From assembly GCA_035041965.1 (NCBI GenBank), contig JAPYMA010003063.1, positions 62,001 to 126,000 on the forward strand: a stretch of 64,000 nt of DNA. The letters are read 5' to 3'. The position numbers were made by a program, and so were the translations under genes. The DNA comes from Anisakis pegreffii (lineage: Eukaryota > Nematoda > Chromadorea > Rhabditida > Anisakidae). Below, piece after piece: positions 50,207 to 63,702 of this stretch; the first letter of the stretch is position 1, and each line of letters begins with the position of its first letter. Below the pieces are notes generated by a model that was not told the DNA's origin, did not search any database, and was given only the letters and a program-made list of their open reading frames with translations.

Positions 50207-53200
50207 TTCATCTATCTTGTTCTTCAGAGCAGGATTAACATGAGAGTAATTAGGATGAGAACAGGGTCTCTGAAGAACACGCTGCATAATGATAATCGTC
50301 ATTTCCTGTTAGTATTACTGATGTGTTTATTTATTTATTCAGCTAAACACATTGATTAGTAATAAGAGCCTTATTGATGACATCCTGATTATTAGTGACA
50401 GTCACTTTTTAGATTCAATTTTGATTCATCCTTATCACAGTCACTGCTGTTACTGTCAGTCTTATAAGCTGATTAACATGACTACGAACAGAAGAATTTC
50501 CTTCTTAACTTGAATTCAAACTACGATGACGATGAATGCTTTTTCAATATAGGTCACATCATTTTTCACACTTTATCTGGCAGAAAGTAATCTCGATATG
50601 GCTCGATTGTTTGATGCTGCATGTAAGGATAAGCTCCGCTGATGATCACATTTTACAAGTTGACACTACAAATGAATCAGTAAGAATACCTAAAAAAAGT
50701 GACTGCAAAAACATTCGCAAGTTTCGTGATCAGGTCATCTCATGCGATAAGTGCAGTTGTATTGGTTATTTTTTTGCAAGATCTTTCTACCGATTGGAAA
50801 GTGGATTGGTAAACAACAAATCGAACCAATTCGTACGTAGACTGATGAATTGCTAAGCAATTTTCATCATCTGAATTGATTTTATCACTATGGAATCTCA
50901 TCAATAGTTGTTTATTGTTTTCTCATTTTGACAATATTTAATTGACCTAATTTGATTATTCTCGTCTCATCTTTCTCTCAAACACAGCAGTATCACACAT
51001 CGAATTCCTTGGACACACCGAGGTCTTTCGCAATTATTATCGTTACGAATTCATTGAGAATTTTGTAGTCATATGACAAAGTATCTTTTGCAAAATCAAA
51101 AACTGAAGTTTACGAAGTTTCGATAAACTTTATGCGCTCGTCTTCGACTGTATTAATCCCGTTTGATCGCAATATGTGCTCATAATAGAAATTTATTTCG
51201 TGAAGTTTGTCACTCATTCCAGCTGTACAATCCCTCGAATTCAAATAGAATCACATCGGTTCCGCAAAACAAATTCACTGTCTTGTAAAATCAAACCATA
51301 CTTTCACCAGTTATACTCGTCTTTGACTCATTCCAATGTTTACACTTCTCTTTTCCAATTCCCTTCTTGAGTTCGTGCTCATTCATTCCTTCATCCATCA
51401 AAAAGCCCCTTTTCCACTCGTTGTAAACTTGTTGTGCAATCTGATGAATGATTCCTTCCCAATGAAATATTCATACACAATCGAATAACGGACGTATCTT
51501 GCGCAACGAATGATACCATATCGTATGTGCTGTCTGACAGATAACATATCACGTGATGTGATATGAGATGCTCCGAGACGGACAATCGTACGAAGATGAT
51601 CAACAAATACACGAATGGGATCAATCAATAAATCACTCACAAGCGAACTGATCGGATCAATTTTGCTGTGCGATTATGAAAATGAATATTTGATATCATG
51701 AAAATACATTGTACAATGTGCGAAGTGCTCACGTTTGCTATCATGCGAAACAGTGCATAAACTGGGAATGAAAAGTGGAGTGAACAGGCATGAGTGAGCA
51801 GCAGGTTTTGCTTATCGCTGCGAAAAATCTTGCATTTTAGGTGTTATGTTGTTGGTTTGTTGCGTTGTTGGGTTTGGGTGGGTTCCATTGTGAACACGAT
51901 TGATTGTGTTTGTGCAGTGATTTTGGTGGGCATCGTGAAAAGATTTATGAAGGTTATTATTATCATTATTGGTATTAGAGGCATTAGTGGTAGTCGTCGT
52001 ATTGCAGAAGTACTTCAGTTATGTATCGTTGGTGCTGCTCTCATGAAAAGACGACAGGTGAGACGGCAACCGCACTGACAGCTCTCAATTGTACGCTTTT
52101 TGTTGACAATTGACAATTGCCATCGAAATCCATTTATTTATTTGAACGCGTTAAATGGATTATTCGTTGATTTTATCGATTCAAACAACTTACAATCGAA
52201 CTGCGCAATTTAGTCTGATTGGTTTTCACTTAATCCATTGTATTATTGATTTGCTTTAGTGATTTCACCAGGCCAATTTTATTCTCTGAAAGTTTTGCAC
52301 GTGTGGATGGAGGTGAATAGGTTCAAGTGATTTTTTCTTCATGTTCTTGTGATATCCTCGTCTTTTCACTTGACAATCACAAGCGAATTTGATGGAATAG
52401 TCTATAGGAGAAATGGAATACATATGATGTCGATATCAGTATGTCATGTGAAATGTTCCATCTACGAAATATGATGTAATCTAAACGAAATCATTTTTCA
52501 TTCAATGAATTGTTGCGTCAGTGCAATTATAGTACAACTGAATGAAAGACTTCGGATCTCGCAGCGATTCAGAATTAGAGCAACAATCGTAATGCATTGC
52601 TGCGTTATGCGCATATTTATTTGGGAAGACTGTCATTCTCGACTGCAATCATTATGCATTTACACATAACTTATTGCGATGGGCACATTGGAACGTAGTC
52701 AAGTATTTCTGTGCTTGATAATAATAACATTGGTGATACACATGGTATATTCGTTTGTTCACATAACGGCAATGCAGATGATTATGATTAATATCTATCA
52801 TGAGTTTGCTGTAATATAGAATGGGTTATTTCTTTGTCATTATTGTTGTTTTTATGCGCATTATTGTCACTGTTGCTGTTGCAGTTGCAATTGGGATTGT
52901 GACCGTTACTGACAGTTCAGCATCGTAAATCTTAACGAATAAGCGAAATCTCACACCATGCGCCGACGATTCCAGCTTTATAATAGAACTAACATTTATC
53001 ACGTGAAATCTATGCACAATCATATGGAATACTTTATGAGTATATGTTGATGTACATTTATGCAGGCATAATAACAGCATCATTTACTCACTATCAGAGT
53101 TTATTTCGAGTTTTTGATGAGAATGTCGAATGTCACGGAATGATTCATTGTGATTCCCGCATGGGAACGAACCTTCGTGCACATATGAACACCGATTGTT

Positions 53201-55216
53201 GAAAAGCCCAATTTTGAAGGCTCCTCATCTTCTCATCCAAAAATGCAAACACCCACTCATCGTAAAGACCTGTCCTTGACGACAAACTTAAATCTGTCGA
53301 CAGTAACTTGCTAGATTCAAACTCAACTTGCATCAGTCAGTATTTTGAGACGTCTTTCATTCCCATTCTCTAAACTATTATTAGCAGTCTAGAATACTTG
53401 AAGAGGGAGATCCAATATTGTTTGAATATCTTCTTGACTACTCACTTGGCGTTGATGTTGTTTTTTTGTTGGCAGCATTTCTGTGAGTGTTTGCGTTCAG
53501 TGGAAATCGAAAATTGTTGACAGAATTCGTTAAAATTGATTTAATGCGATCACATTCTGAGAATGCGTTTGAAATATAATCATGTAAAACAACAATGCAT
53601 CGGGTATGAACGCGATAGTGTTGTGCAATTAATCATCACGAATACTCGAACTGATCACATCGTTTTTTCGTTCATCTTCAACATTCCTTGAGTCGCTCGA
53701 TCGTTCTCTCTTCTCGATGTTGTTGTTGTTATCGTTTGCTCTTTAAGAAAATAGTGAGAATTTTTTTGGTTTTGGTCATATAATTTGTAAAGTATCAATC
53801 AGCTCTTAACAATGCCCTATTGTTCACTTCTGTACGTAAACCAATTGTTTCAGTTCTGAACACTTTGCAATTCACTGCCTGTTACAATACGATATCGTTG
53901 CGGTCGGTGCTCTTTGTTGAGCTAGTAATTTCTTTCTTACAATAATTCTTTAAGGAATAGTTGTTGCTTGTTAGTGTGTTCATTAAAAGTGCGTACACAT
54001 ACAAATGATTGACGTGCTTTTTGTATCATCGCATTAATTTGTTACATTGATAGCGCAGTAGTGAAGTTTAAAAGATAGCCGCTGATTGGCAAGAATCACA
54101 AATATTCAGCGAAACAGAGCGTGATTTATGACTGCGACAAATTCTCAATTATGGAAGCGCCATCAAACTGTACTCACCGAACGACGACGCTTTCTTTGGT
54201 TACGAATTGTAAAAATTTCAGTGTAACCATCTGAACGTTTCCATAATGATTGCAGCGATATTATTCGCAGTCAGCACTGTCAAAAGTCAAAATCAGTGAT
54301 CAGTATTCGCTGATTGCAAATTATCAGTGAGTGAATCCTATACCATGTCATGCTTTAGTGATTTTTAAAAAAATTAATAATGAGCATGCGTTTGCCATTT
54401 GTACAAGTTACCAACTCAACCAAACAAATTTATTTTGTCAGCAGTTGATTCGGATTTCTGGACATTACTCATTACTCACAAATTGCCATTAGAATATCGT
54501 GAATCGAAGAACCATATAATGCAATATATCACATTTAGCAGTGGCACTATCGATACTCATTATTAGGCCAGAATTTATGGTCCTTCTCACTCCTCGAAAT
54601 CAAACGAACCTGTAGTCATTGAGAAATGACTTTGAGCATTTTAAATGATGCAAGCTATACGCTTTTTGACGAGATAAGAAGTTTCCAAAATGTTTTGCTT
54701 TCAGGTTGATGATTCAAAATTGGAGGAAGAGAATGATGTTGACTACAAATTTGTTTTATTGTTCAATACAGATAGGGATTGTATGAAATGGGTGTTGTCA
54801 GTTTACAGAGGAAGGAACGAAAGAAGGCGAATGAATAAATATTGTTTACTTTAAGATAACGTTATGTCATTATCTCACCGCACTTTTTTGTGTGACTCAC
54901 CTGTGCAAATCGTCATTTTAGCTTTTATGCTTGTGCTTGAACCAATAAAATTTCTCCAATCTTACTATATATCTAAAATGAATGGTGATCTGAATCTCAC
55001 TATCTTACATTAGAGGATCTTACTGTGAATAAATGAATCCAATCTTACTATCTAATCTTCTCATGAATCTTACTGCGCGAATCTTCAGAATCTCAATATC
55101 CTATTGTAAAGAGTAATTTTACCGATTCAGGATACCTACATTCCTGTTTAGATGCATCATGAATTGATTTCACTTCCTGTTGATACCTTTGAATAATTCT
55201 TCTCCAATCCAACATC

Positions 55217-55490
55217 ACCTTCAATATCAACATTGAATTTTGGCAATTGCTTCATTGTGTGTCGTTATCGGCAGAAATAATTCAGATTTCAATGCTACAA
55301 ACAATTTGTACTTTAGTGTGCTGCATTTCATTAGTTTTCAGATTTCAATATTTGAAGATTTTCACTATTCCAATTCAATATTTTAATTTCCGCACTCAAA
55401 AGCATTTATATTTTACAATTTCAATGCTACATTTCAATATTCCGGTACTTCGTTCCATTATGATGGCGTTCCTATAAGTAATTTCAATAT
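55217..55490 (+). repeat. Cluster of TTTCAAT(A/G)-type motifs
   Basis: TTCAAT recurs about ten times in 270 bases (for example TTCAATATCAACATTGAA, ATTTCAATGCTACA twice, TTTCAATATTTGAAG). Spacing is irregular. Diverged short tandem repeats are the simplest reading. Confidence 0.6.
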
Positions 55491-56510
55491 CTCTCATTGC
55501 TCTGACTTGAGCATTTGTGTAAAGCACGTACACTTTTTGCATGAGTAATTTCTGTTTGAACGAATCTCATTCCAGCCTCAGCTTTGCTAGCATCCACTGT
55601 GGGTACGATTGCTACTGCAGTTGAATCCTTTCTGTCCTTTACCAAGTGACATATAATATACTATCCAGGGCAACCTTTAGATAAATCAAATTAAATAAGG
55701 ATGATCAATTTCTCAACTCTCTGTCAATAAATGATTTCTTAACACGTCCCTGATGATTCAATGGTAAATTGCTGAATGGGCAATTAGCAGTCTTAAATTT
55801 TAGTGCTCAGCGAGGCACTCTCCTTGGCTTGACAACTAGTATTAAGCTAATTCATGACGTAAACTGAAATCAGTACTTTTATGCACATGGCATCATCGTG
55901 GCAACATTGATAGTATTGATTAATGATTATATCAAACATAAAAATTAGGACAGTTCAACGGTTATGTGCTGCATGAATCGCATGTGACTATTTTCTTTAA
56001 AAGATTTCATCAATGAATTTATAAGGAAATGCGAGTTCAGGTTTAGAATACTTTCAAAAGAATACTTTAAAATGAATCGCGTGTTATCAAAAAAGCTACG
56101 GCAGTCATCATGCCTGTGTGTGATTCTACCACCAGCGGTGAGCATCATACAATGGTGCTCCCCTAACTATCTCTGTCGCGCTCATTCACTCAGTGATGAT
56201 TTCAAATACAAGTTTTGAGTAATTTTTATATTCTATCACATTAATCATCATCAAATTATTAACAGTGCCCACATCTATCAATTCTCAATCACATGCAATG
56301 TGCTCTTTACATTAAACTTCTCACACTCGCTCTCTTTCATCGTCAGATTGTAATTAACACTCGTTTCGTCTTCAACTTATTCTAATTTTTAAAAATTGAC
56401 CAACTGCTGTGATGATGTTCGCCACTGTTGAGACCTTATTAATAATAGCTACTGTTATTGTTACTGCTTCGTTCATTATGACCACGCAAATATCAGTGCT
56501 GTTATTTTAG

Positions 56511-56731
56511 CGCTGTTAGAAGCGAGTATATGCTTGACTGAATCTGCAGAAGAGTTGTGCTCTGGCAAGGTAAGAAATGACAGTTGCAGTCAAAAGAGTA
56601 GCAACCACTTCAAGAAATCGTTCGCAAACATGTCATCTGAGTCTAATAGAATCCTTCAAATGATATGCTCCGTGATGAGCTTGTGTTGTAAAATCTGGGA
56701 ACGAAGCAATGTCGCAACATGTTGTTCATAA
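56511..56731 (+). CDS. Candidate terminal exon, cysteine-containing, unknown protein
   Basis: After the acceptor GTTATTTTAG an open frame encodes LLEASICLTESAEELCSGK and runs on to a stop at 56729, with AATAAA about 15 bases later. A good donor, GTAAGA, sits at 56570, so the exon may instead end at 56569. Seven cysteines, mostly near the C-terminus (for example SLCCKIW, ATCCS). No relative was recognised. Confidence 0.25.
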
Positions 56732-58662
56732 ACTCATAAAATATTCAATAAAAATTGCCGGATTTCGTTCTCTGCCAGCGTGCATTTTTGTTGCAGTGAA
56801 CAAGTTGTTGCGTTGCAAGCAATTCGAATAATTTATCGCAAAATTTCATTGCATTTAATAAAATCACACAAATGGAGTCATTGTACTTGCCATTATCACC
56901 ATATTAACACCCATTCATCTGCGAAGTATCCGGTGAAAGTGCGATCTTATCGATTGTCCAAAGTCCAGTTCCACTGTTTCATTCAGTCGACCCGAACGAA
57001 TCGAAACTGTAGTGAATTCACGAACCTATCAATTCTTCCTTCTCATCTTCTCCGTCTCAAGATAGTTGAACGTATCACGATAGCATAATCATGAAATGTA
57101 GCGCAACAAATCGGCTGAACAGCAACAATCTATCGTCCGTCGTGTTTACGCATGATAGCAGTCGATCAAACGAAAACCAAAAAATCAAACTTTTCTAATC
57201 AGTCGCGTTTATTTTCATGTTTCGCATTCGAAATTCTCCACTGAAGCATTAGAATTCTCTCCATTTAGAGCGTTTACTGGAATTCATTCGCTGAAAGTGC
57301 TTCCTTCCCATTCTTGAGAGGAATATTTTATCGGTAAATCGTCCATTTTGGTGCATTATTATTTCATTTTAATGCGGTCATTTGTCATAGTGCTTGAATG
57401 TGTATGAATGGGTTCTTTTGTGGTGAACTGAACGAAATCAGAGTATCATCATTTCTAATGCAAACGATTGGTTAATATTTCATAAGTGCTTCTGGATTGT
57501 CTATTTTCATTCGTTTTCAAACGCTTTTTTTCATCAGAATTCTTCAACTTACGACTCAGATGAACCTGCAATTTGCATTCAGGCTTTGCGGTGGTGACAC
57601 AATATAAGCGTTTATTGGTTTGCATAAATGATTAGGTGAATACTAGTTACATCCAGCATTCCAACTGACGAGTAAGAGAAAACTGCGTTAACTGTTTCAG
57701 CAGCAGCAGCAATTGCACATTATCAATTATCAAACAACTATCAGAAAGTTCATTTTACTTTCCATGTTCTCATTTCATCTCAAATTAATTTTCATTCGTT
57801 CGCGTCATTTCACCATCACTCTCAAATCGTACTATCGTTTGCAGTGTTGTTGATGACGATGATAAAAGTTCCATTTATGGATGCTTCATCGTTTCCTCTC
57901 TTCTCAAGAATTAGTTCACTTGAATTACAGTTGTTGACACGACATCTCGTGTGTGAGTGATTATATTGCATCGTTTAAAGTGAGTCAAGTTAATTGAGCT
58001 GATGAACCGACGAGACCGCTCATGGATAAGCAATAAACTATCAATTAGATGTCAAACGCATGCCTACTGCATGCCAAGTTGAGAACATCCTCATAGATGA
58101 AGCATTTTCAAACATGAAAACATCCATCCGTTTTCTCATGTAAACATTTCCATATGTATATCTCTCGGCATCGTGACATTTGCAGTGTTCATGAGTTCAG
58201 AAGAGAAAGTGAACAGAGTCAACAGCTTACAATTATATGAGATCTAAACGGAATTGCCGATAGGATGTTTGCGTTCAGCATTCAGCCATTACGGTAGTAT
58301 CAATAGAGCAGTTATAAGAGTGGATGGGAAACTGCGACAGCTTGAGGCTATATGCACGCACTTAATCTTTTCGCAGAGAATGATTACTCGCTTTTAATAT
58401 TCAATGCAAGAGTAAAACGCTTACTCGTCGTGCTCACTTATACATGCTGAAAATTTGAACTTCAACGAGGAATTTGTTCGGTTTTGATGAATTTCTATTA
58501 ACCTCTTTATTTTCTCAAGAGTGACTGTTCATGATGTCGTGACCAGCAGCAATAGACTCATAAGTGGTGGATTGAGCGCGAGTACAAGTGAAAATAAAAT
58601 TTATTAGGATCTGGCAAGTTGAGTGCATTTTGCAAACTGAGTTTTACGAATGTTTTTTGCAG

Positions 58663-59128
58663 GAAAATTCGGCTGAAGATCCGCTTCCCTAAAGCTGCAC
58701 GGTAGTTTGCATCTGTAAAGCTGAAACAGCCGCTTGGGTCATGCTTGGATCAAACAATGAACTGAAATGTTCAGAAACTCTAAATCTTACATGCATTACT
58801 AGTGAATAATGGCCCATCTTAGAGTAGAACTCACTACGCTGTCAAGGTGTTCAGGTGTGCTAAGAACCCGCGAATGACGGACGATTCAAATATAGGCGAA
58901 ATCTGTATGAATTTATCGGGAACTGTTATGAATGGTTCCCGACCAAATAAAAGATATTATGCAATCGTTCGAAATTGCTCAGAGTGTTGCGTTTTGATTT
59001 CCCACATGTTTTGCGCACAGCTGAACGAATTGGGTGTCAGCGAGTGCTATAATTGCAAAATTCGCAATTTCGCTCGTTCTATACATGTTTTATGTGAAGA
59101 TATCTTTGCAAAAGATAAATACTCGTGA
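58663..59128 (+). CDS. Candidate 3' end of a cysteine-rich protein gene, two exons
   Basis: Exon 58663-58701 follows TTTTTTGCAG and ends before GTAGTT; exon 58855-59128 follows GTGTTCAG. Both start in phase 2 and the join gives a clean Arg codon. The exons encode KIRLKIRFPKAAR, then CAKNPRMTDDSNIGEICMN, RNCSECCVLISHMFCAQLN and ECYNCKIRNF, ending KDKYS. Nine cysteines in about 90 residues suggest a disulfide-rich or metal-binding protein. A strong GTGAGT overlaps the last codons (59123), so a further exon is possible; an open segment with an acceptor and AATAAA at 59853-60064 is one candidate. No family was recognised. Confidence 0.4.
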
Positions 59129-59285
59129 GTTAGTTAGAACAGTTGATTTGTACGTCCCTTCCGAATCACATAAGATTTCACTATGATATTGTAAAGATAC
59201 TTTTCATAAATTCGAATGAATGAGAAGAGTTTGAATAATCTTATGAAAGCAACTAATAACATCTGAATAATCCACTACTTAAATT

Positions 59286-59480
59286 CTACTCCTTCACAAC
59301 ATCCTTGCTGAAAAGAAGAGAATTTTCAACAGATTTCATAGTCCTAATCCAGGTGTTTCGCAGGAGTCTGAGCCTAAGATTAAATCTAACTCTATTCCAA
59401 GAATGATGTTCCAACGTTGACAACTTAATGAAATTGGACATTTGAAACTGAGCCAGTCTGATGTGATATGCATCTGGATA
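59286..59480 (-). CDS. Candidate terminal exon, unknown protein
   Basis: An open minus-strand frame after TATATTGCAG encodes EYPDAYHIRLAQFQMSNF, then LSTLEHHSWNRVRFNLRLRL and a tail to a stop at 59286. It reads as soluble and basic. No poly(A) signal or upstream exon was identified. It may be a chance frame. Confidence 0.22.
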   Translation of the reverse strand, partial: YPDAYHIRLAQFQMSNFIKLSTLEHHSWNRVRFNLRLRLLRNTWIRTMKSVENSLLFSKDVVKE

Positions 59481-59852
59481 TTCTGCAATATATAATGCCA
59501 AATTGATACCTACGCGAGTGATGATACATCCCTTTACGGAACAAACTATTAGTTTTGCTCATTCCACGATCACTTCGCAATTTCTATTTATATAATTTAT
59601 AGCCTTTCATTTCGAAGCGCAAAGCATTGCGGCTCTGCTTCATTTATCATCAGACTTCACATCGCTTCAACGATAATTTGTTGTTGACGAGTAGTAATGC
59701 CAATTAAAATAAGTCAGCTTCGAGGAATCAAATAAATGAATATTTCATGTGAGTGTTTGCGTTCGCAGTAATTGAATGAGTCTTAAAATTCCATTTCGAT
59801 AATCAAAAAGTCATCCGTAATTAGCGATAATATTGGTGCTTTTTGTTGACAG

Positions 59853-60064
59853 ATGGATCGCATTCATTTATCTGTTTCTTTCAAATTGTGATTGGTTTAT
59901 TATTTATGAGTCGTTCGAACTCGTCATTCCATTTTGACTCTCGTTTCGTCTGTTGTGATCAAAATTCATTTGAACACTGTTTGAAAAAACTTTCGCCTTC
60001 AAAGCTTTCGAACCTCGCATTCACTTTCGCCGATACAGACGAGTTTTATTTGTGGTGCATTTGA
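59853..60064 (+). CDS. Candidate terminal exon with poly(A) signal
   Basis: The acceptor TTTGTTGACAG is followed by about 70 open codons ending FADTDEFYLWCI and a stop, with AATAAA a few bases later. It holds one hydrophobic stretch (VIGLLFM) and a CCDQNSFEHC segment. Its entry phase does not fit a direct join to the exon at 58855, so an intermediate exon would be needed if the two belong together. Confidence 0.25.
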
Positions 60065-60069
60065 CTGAC

Positions 60070-63050
60070 AATAAAATATATGAGACTTATAATGTCCATG
60101 ATGTCCTTTATGAATAATACATTCAGTTTCATTGAATTGATTGGAAAGTTGAAGGATACCAAAGCATTGTGTCAGGTCTCAGCATGAAAACTTTCGTGCA
60201 ACTAGCATCACTACCTTTCCATGCTCACCATTACATGCCACAAGAATGAATATCTTGAAATTTTCCGCTATTATGAGCTAGATTACCACCTCCATTGTAA
60301 TCCGCCAATATGAATCGGTAAGAATCGAATCGTTTCATTCCATTGTATCATTCCATTAAACCCACTGAGCCCAAGTTATTGACTGCAGCCAAATAAGTGC
60401 TGGGAAGACATATGTTTATTTATCTTGTCAAACATCGCGTTACGTAACCAGAATTCCAACAGTTCAGCATGATCAGTAATTAATCATCTAACTTTTTAAC
60501 GTGTTTCCATGAACAACTGAACGTTTTTGGATTTGCAGCTTTGGAGAAGTTTGAGGAGAATTTCCGAGTGTCATAAAGCGGAAGTTAATTTCACGCTATT
60601 TAGTTTATGAGTTTGTGAGTTATTCATTCGTTTGGATGGTTGAAGGGATATGGTTGGGTTATTTTGACGATTATCTCTTCAATCGAACACATTATCTCAA
60701 GCAAAATGACGATCGTTGCCGAACTTACACCGCATTTGAGTAAATATGTCACTTCGAATTACTGCCCCTTGCTGCCGGATGCAATATGAGGCATCCACGA
60801 TTCCACTGAGTTTTTTATGAATAATGCCGATGCTATTTTCAATGACAATTTTGAATTATAATCATTAGTAAAATATAATGCCTACATTATTAGCATCCTC
60901 TTCAATAACTTTCATTATTAATCCGCCGTTCTGCTGCAGTGCCGCCGAATAAACGACAATCGTTTGAACAGTCACAGCTAGTCGGTACCCATCTAATTCA
61001 TGCTGAAATAAGCACTTCCGTCGAAATTTAATAGCCCGAGATGCCTTCAGTTCATATCCGATTGGCTCGCGTATTTTTGATGGACAGGTTATGTGCCAGG
61101 CTAATTTCAAGTATTTCAAGACTTCCGAATAGGATTTGTTAGAGCAAATTGGATCATGTGAGATATTGAGTACCTATATAATGAGCTTTTATGTTATGAG
61201 TTAGGCGTTCAAACTCAGTCGATTACTCTTCAAGAAACATGTTGTTATGTTGTGATGCCATGTTCATGTCAAGTTGAATGCTCATCATCGATCATATCTA
61301 ATCTCCTTGCATGCGCGTTCGAAATCCTCCATTCAGCATCGTTCATTTAATGCATCAACTCAACTTAAAACTGATCCAATTCACTCGTAACAACCTCATA
61401 CATCCATCTCATATATTCTCGCACTTAAACGTTGCTATCAATCAATTTTGTTGACATCGCATCACGCTTCAATAACTTCTATGAAACGAACTTCATGCAT
61501 GAACGAGAACTTTTTATTTGCTTTTTTCTAGCGATGAGTTAAGCAGTTTATAACGTATTTTTAGCAAAACTTTCATGGATGTTGCATAAAAGTGCAGAAG
61601 TGTAGGATACAGTTGAACTCGGAATACAAATACATTGTACTCACTTAAATTGGAATGAACACGCATGCTGATCACTAGAATAGGCCAGAACATTCATGCA
61701 GAACAATGCATTGAAAAGAAACACTGAACAAAGAGTTCAATTGTGGAAATATCTGCGATTCGTATCTGCTTTAAGTCATTCCCATTGTGTTAGCCGTAAA
61801 GCACTAGTACTTTTGCTCATACCGTATATTTCCACCCTAGTGATTACCTTCCCTCAATCTTAAATTTTCGGAAGTGTTTATCTGAGTGAGTGTTCTTCCA
61901 GTTTCTTAGACGTATAGGCGGAAATTCTATTCTGTTCAGAGTACATCAGTCATGCGCAGCCAGACTATGGCGCACTTTGTGTTTCTATTCTTGCATTAAT
62001 TGTATTAGCCGTGACCCAGATGTATATGCGGCGCTCATGCATTACCACTATTAATAATTGCATGAAAGCAATTTTGTGGAATCATTACTGTTGGAAATAG
62101 CGAGCGATATGTCATTGGGATGTGCAGCATCTAATTAACAGAATGAAATATCAATTTCTGCACACAGCTTTTGCACTTGTTGTTGCTTCTGCATCAAATG
62201 AGTATTCACATTATTTGTGTGTGCATTGTCAGCATTACAAGTTGCAGATGCAGGCTTATTTCCGGTAATTGTGTAGGAAACAACGGGGTTCGCAAAATCA
62301 CAAAATGATACTCTTGAATCAAAACAGAAGTATCAGCACTTGACCAGTTCAGCTGGTCTGAAACCGTAGATCAAGTGTTTGCAAGCGTAGATCCTTTAAT
62401 GAGCACCTGTGATAGTGGGATTAAAAACTTCTTTAAAACTATGTTTTGCTGACTTGTTCATACTGTTGCACACTTCAGAGGTTCTAGGATGATCAGTATT
62501 TAATCACATCTGCAAACTGCAGATTACAGGCTCGCGATAATTACACTTAACTCGTAGTGTCAATAGAAGACTTTTTAGTAATCTATGAGCATATTATAAC
62601 GATGTGTTTCTTGAATGTGCTGCATCATGCAATTAATTCGTTAGTCTCTTACAATAAACTTCTGCTGCATCCTTGAAATGTTCAATGCGATAAGAGCTTA
62701 AAGCCTATAGAATGGGATGGATGGAAAATCTTTTGAAGACACTTATTCAATTGCATGGAATTCGCAGAAAAGTGTTTAAGCATTGATTTTGCTATCGCGC
62801 AAGATTTAACGAGTGTATCTCATTCATTTTGCGAGTTCTCGATGAAATTTATCTGCTTTGATTGTGCAAAAGCTTCATCTGCAAACATTTCTTTACATAA
62901 TTTTGACTTGCTATCGTCTCATACTAATTTCATGTGAAGAGAGAGCTTTGAGCTTTGATTCTTTAACGTCATTTCTTTTATATCATCGAATGATTACATT
63001 TGGACAATCAAAAGCTTCGAAGTTAACATTTCATAGCCCAAATTGTGAGC
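60070..63050. other. No firm feature
   Basis: The best frame is on the minus strand at about 60867-61176 (roughly 100 codons, including HELDGYRLAVTVQTIVVYSA and IMKVIEEDANNVG) with an internal TTATTTCAG acceptor. It is suggestive, but frames of this length are expected by chance in AT-rich DNA. Nothing else stands out. Confidence 0.4.
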
Positions 63051-63059
63051 AATTACCGT

Positions 63060-63702
63060 TTATTGAACACAATGAACAATTTTTGATCTCGCTCGACTTT
63101 CAACAGCTTGTTTCTTTTTTGAATTCATTGCAACTCCTATTATTGCTCCAGAAATTCCTCGCTTTCGGTTTGGAATACAACAGCAGGTGGTCGCAACATA
63201 CGGCGAATCACCTAGCGCAGCAGTGCCTGAGGGTGGTAAATTTTGAAGGTTGTGAAAGTGTTTCATGTCATGCAAGTAACATTATCAGATCGTTCAATTT
63301 TTGAATCGTTTTTATGAGTTCAGAACAAAACATTAATACTGATCAGATAGAATGAAAGCACAGAAGTTCAACATAACGGAATTGGAGTCGTTCGTTTGTT
63401 TTACTTGATTCAAAAACTCTCGTCTGCTTGTGAAGGATACAATATCGAAGACTTACATGAAACCGATGAAACGTGGAGGCAGATCCACAGAACGGTCAAA
63501 ATATTTTTAGCCAATATTGCTTGTATCAAGATCGATGTAGACTCTGAATAAATTATCATCAATAAATTCATTAAGTGCGCATTATCAGTCAACGAAGCCG
63601 TTATCACTAACTGTACACCAGCGTTCTGGAGTTAAGTTCGTTGATGAGCTCATTGCGCAGATCGCTTTTCATTCCGTCCGTCTGGATTTCAGAGTCGACA
63701 TT
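63060..63702 (-). CDS. Candidate C-terminal two exons of an unknown protein, 5' end not found
   Basis: Exon 63612-63702 follows ATTTCCAG and ends before GTTAGT; exon 63060-63226 follows CCCTCAG. Phase 0 in, phase 1 across the join, giving Ser. It encodes NVDSEIQTDGMKSDLRNE, LINELNSRTLVYS, TAALGDSPYVATTCCCIP, NRKRGISGAIIGVAMNS and a basic tail KKKQAVESRARSKI ending HCVQ. The polar charged composition looks coding. CCC followed by a basic stretch could be a lipid-modified membrane anchor, but that is a guess. AATAAA (63059-63064, minus) overlaps the stop. The start must lie at or beyond the right edge; a short frame at about 63760-63838 (KIAQRRKEDRNAKIKRRR) does not join in phase. Confidence 0.48.

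Larger units (their letters stand above)
47510..58660. other. AT-rich sequence with scattered weak exon candidates
   Basis: Apart from the separately listed entries at 48229, 50146, 55217 and 56511 nothing is supportable. Frames at 48733-48921 (+), 50536-50856 (+) and 51398-51640 (-) have partly coding-like composition but no paired splice sites, conserved motif or convincing start. Confidence 0.45.

Noticed and set aside
62858..63304. Longest continuous frame of the window (148 codons, plus strand)
   Set aside because: It is rich in Leu, Phe and Ser as expected of chance frames and lies opposite a better minus-strand exon with splice acceptor and poly(A) signal.
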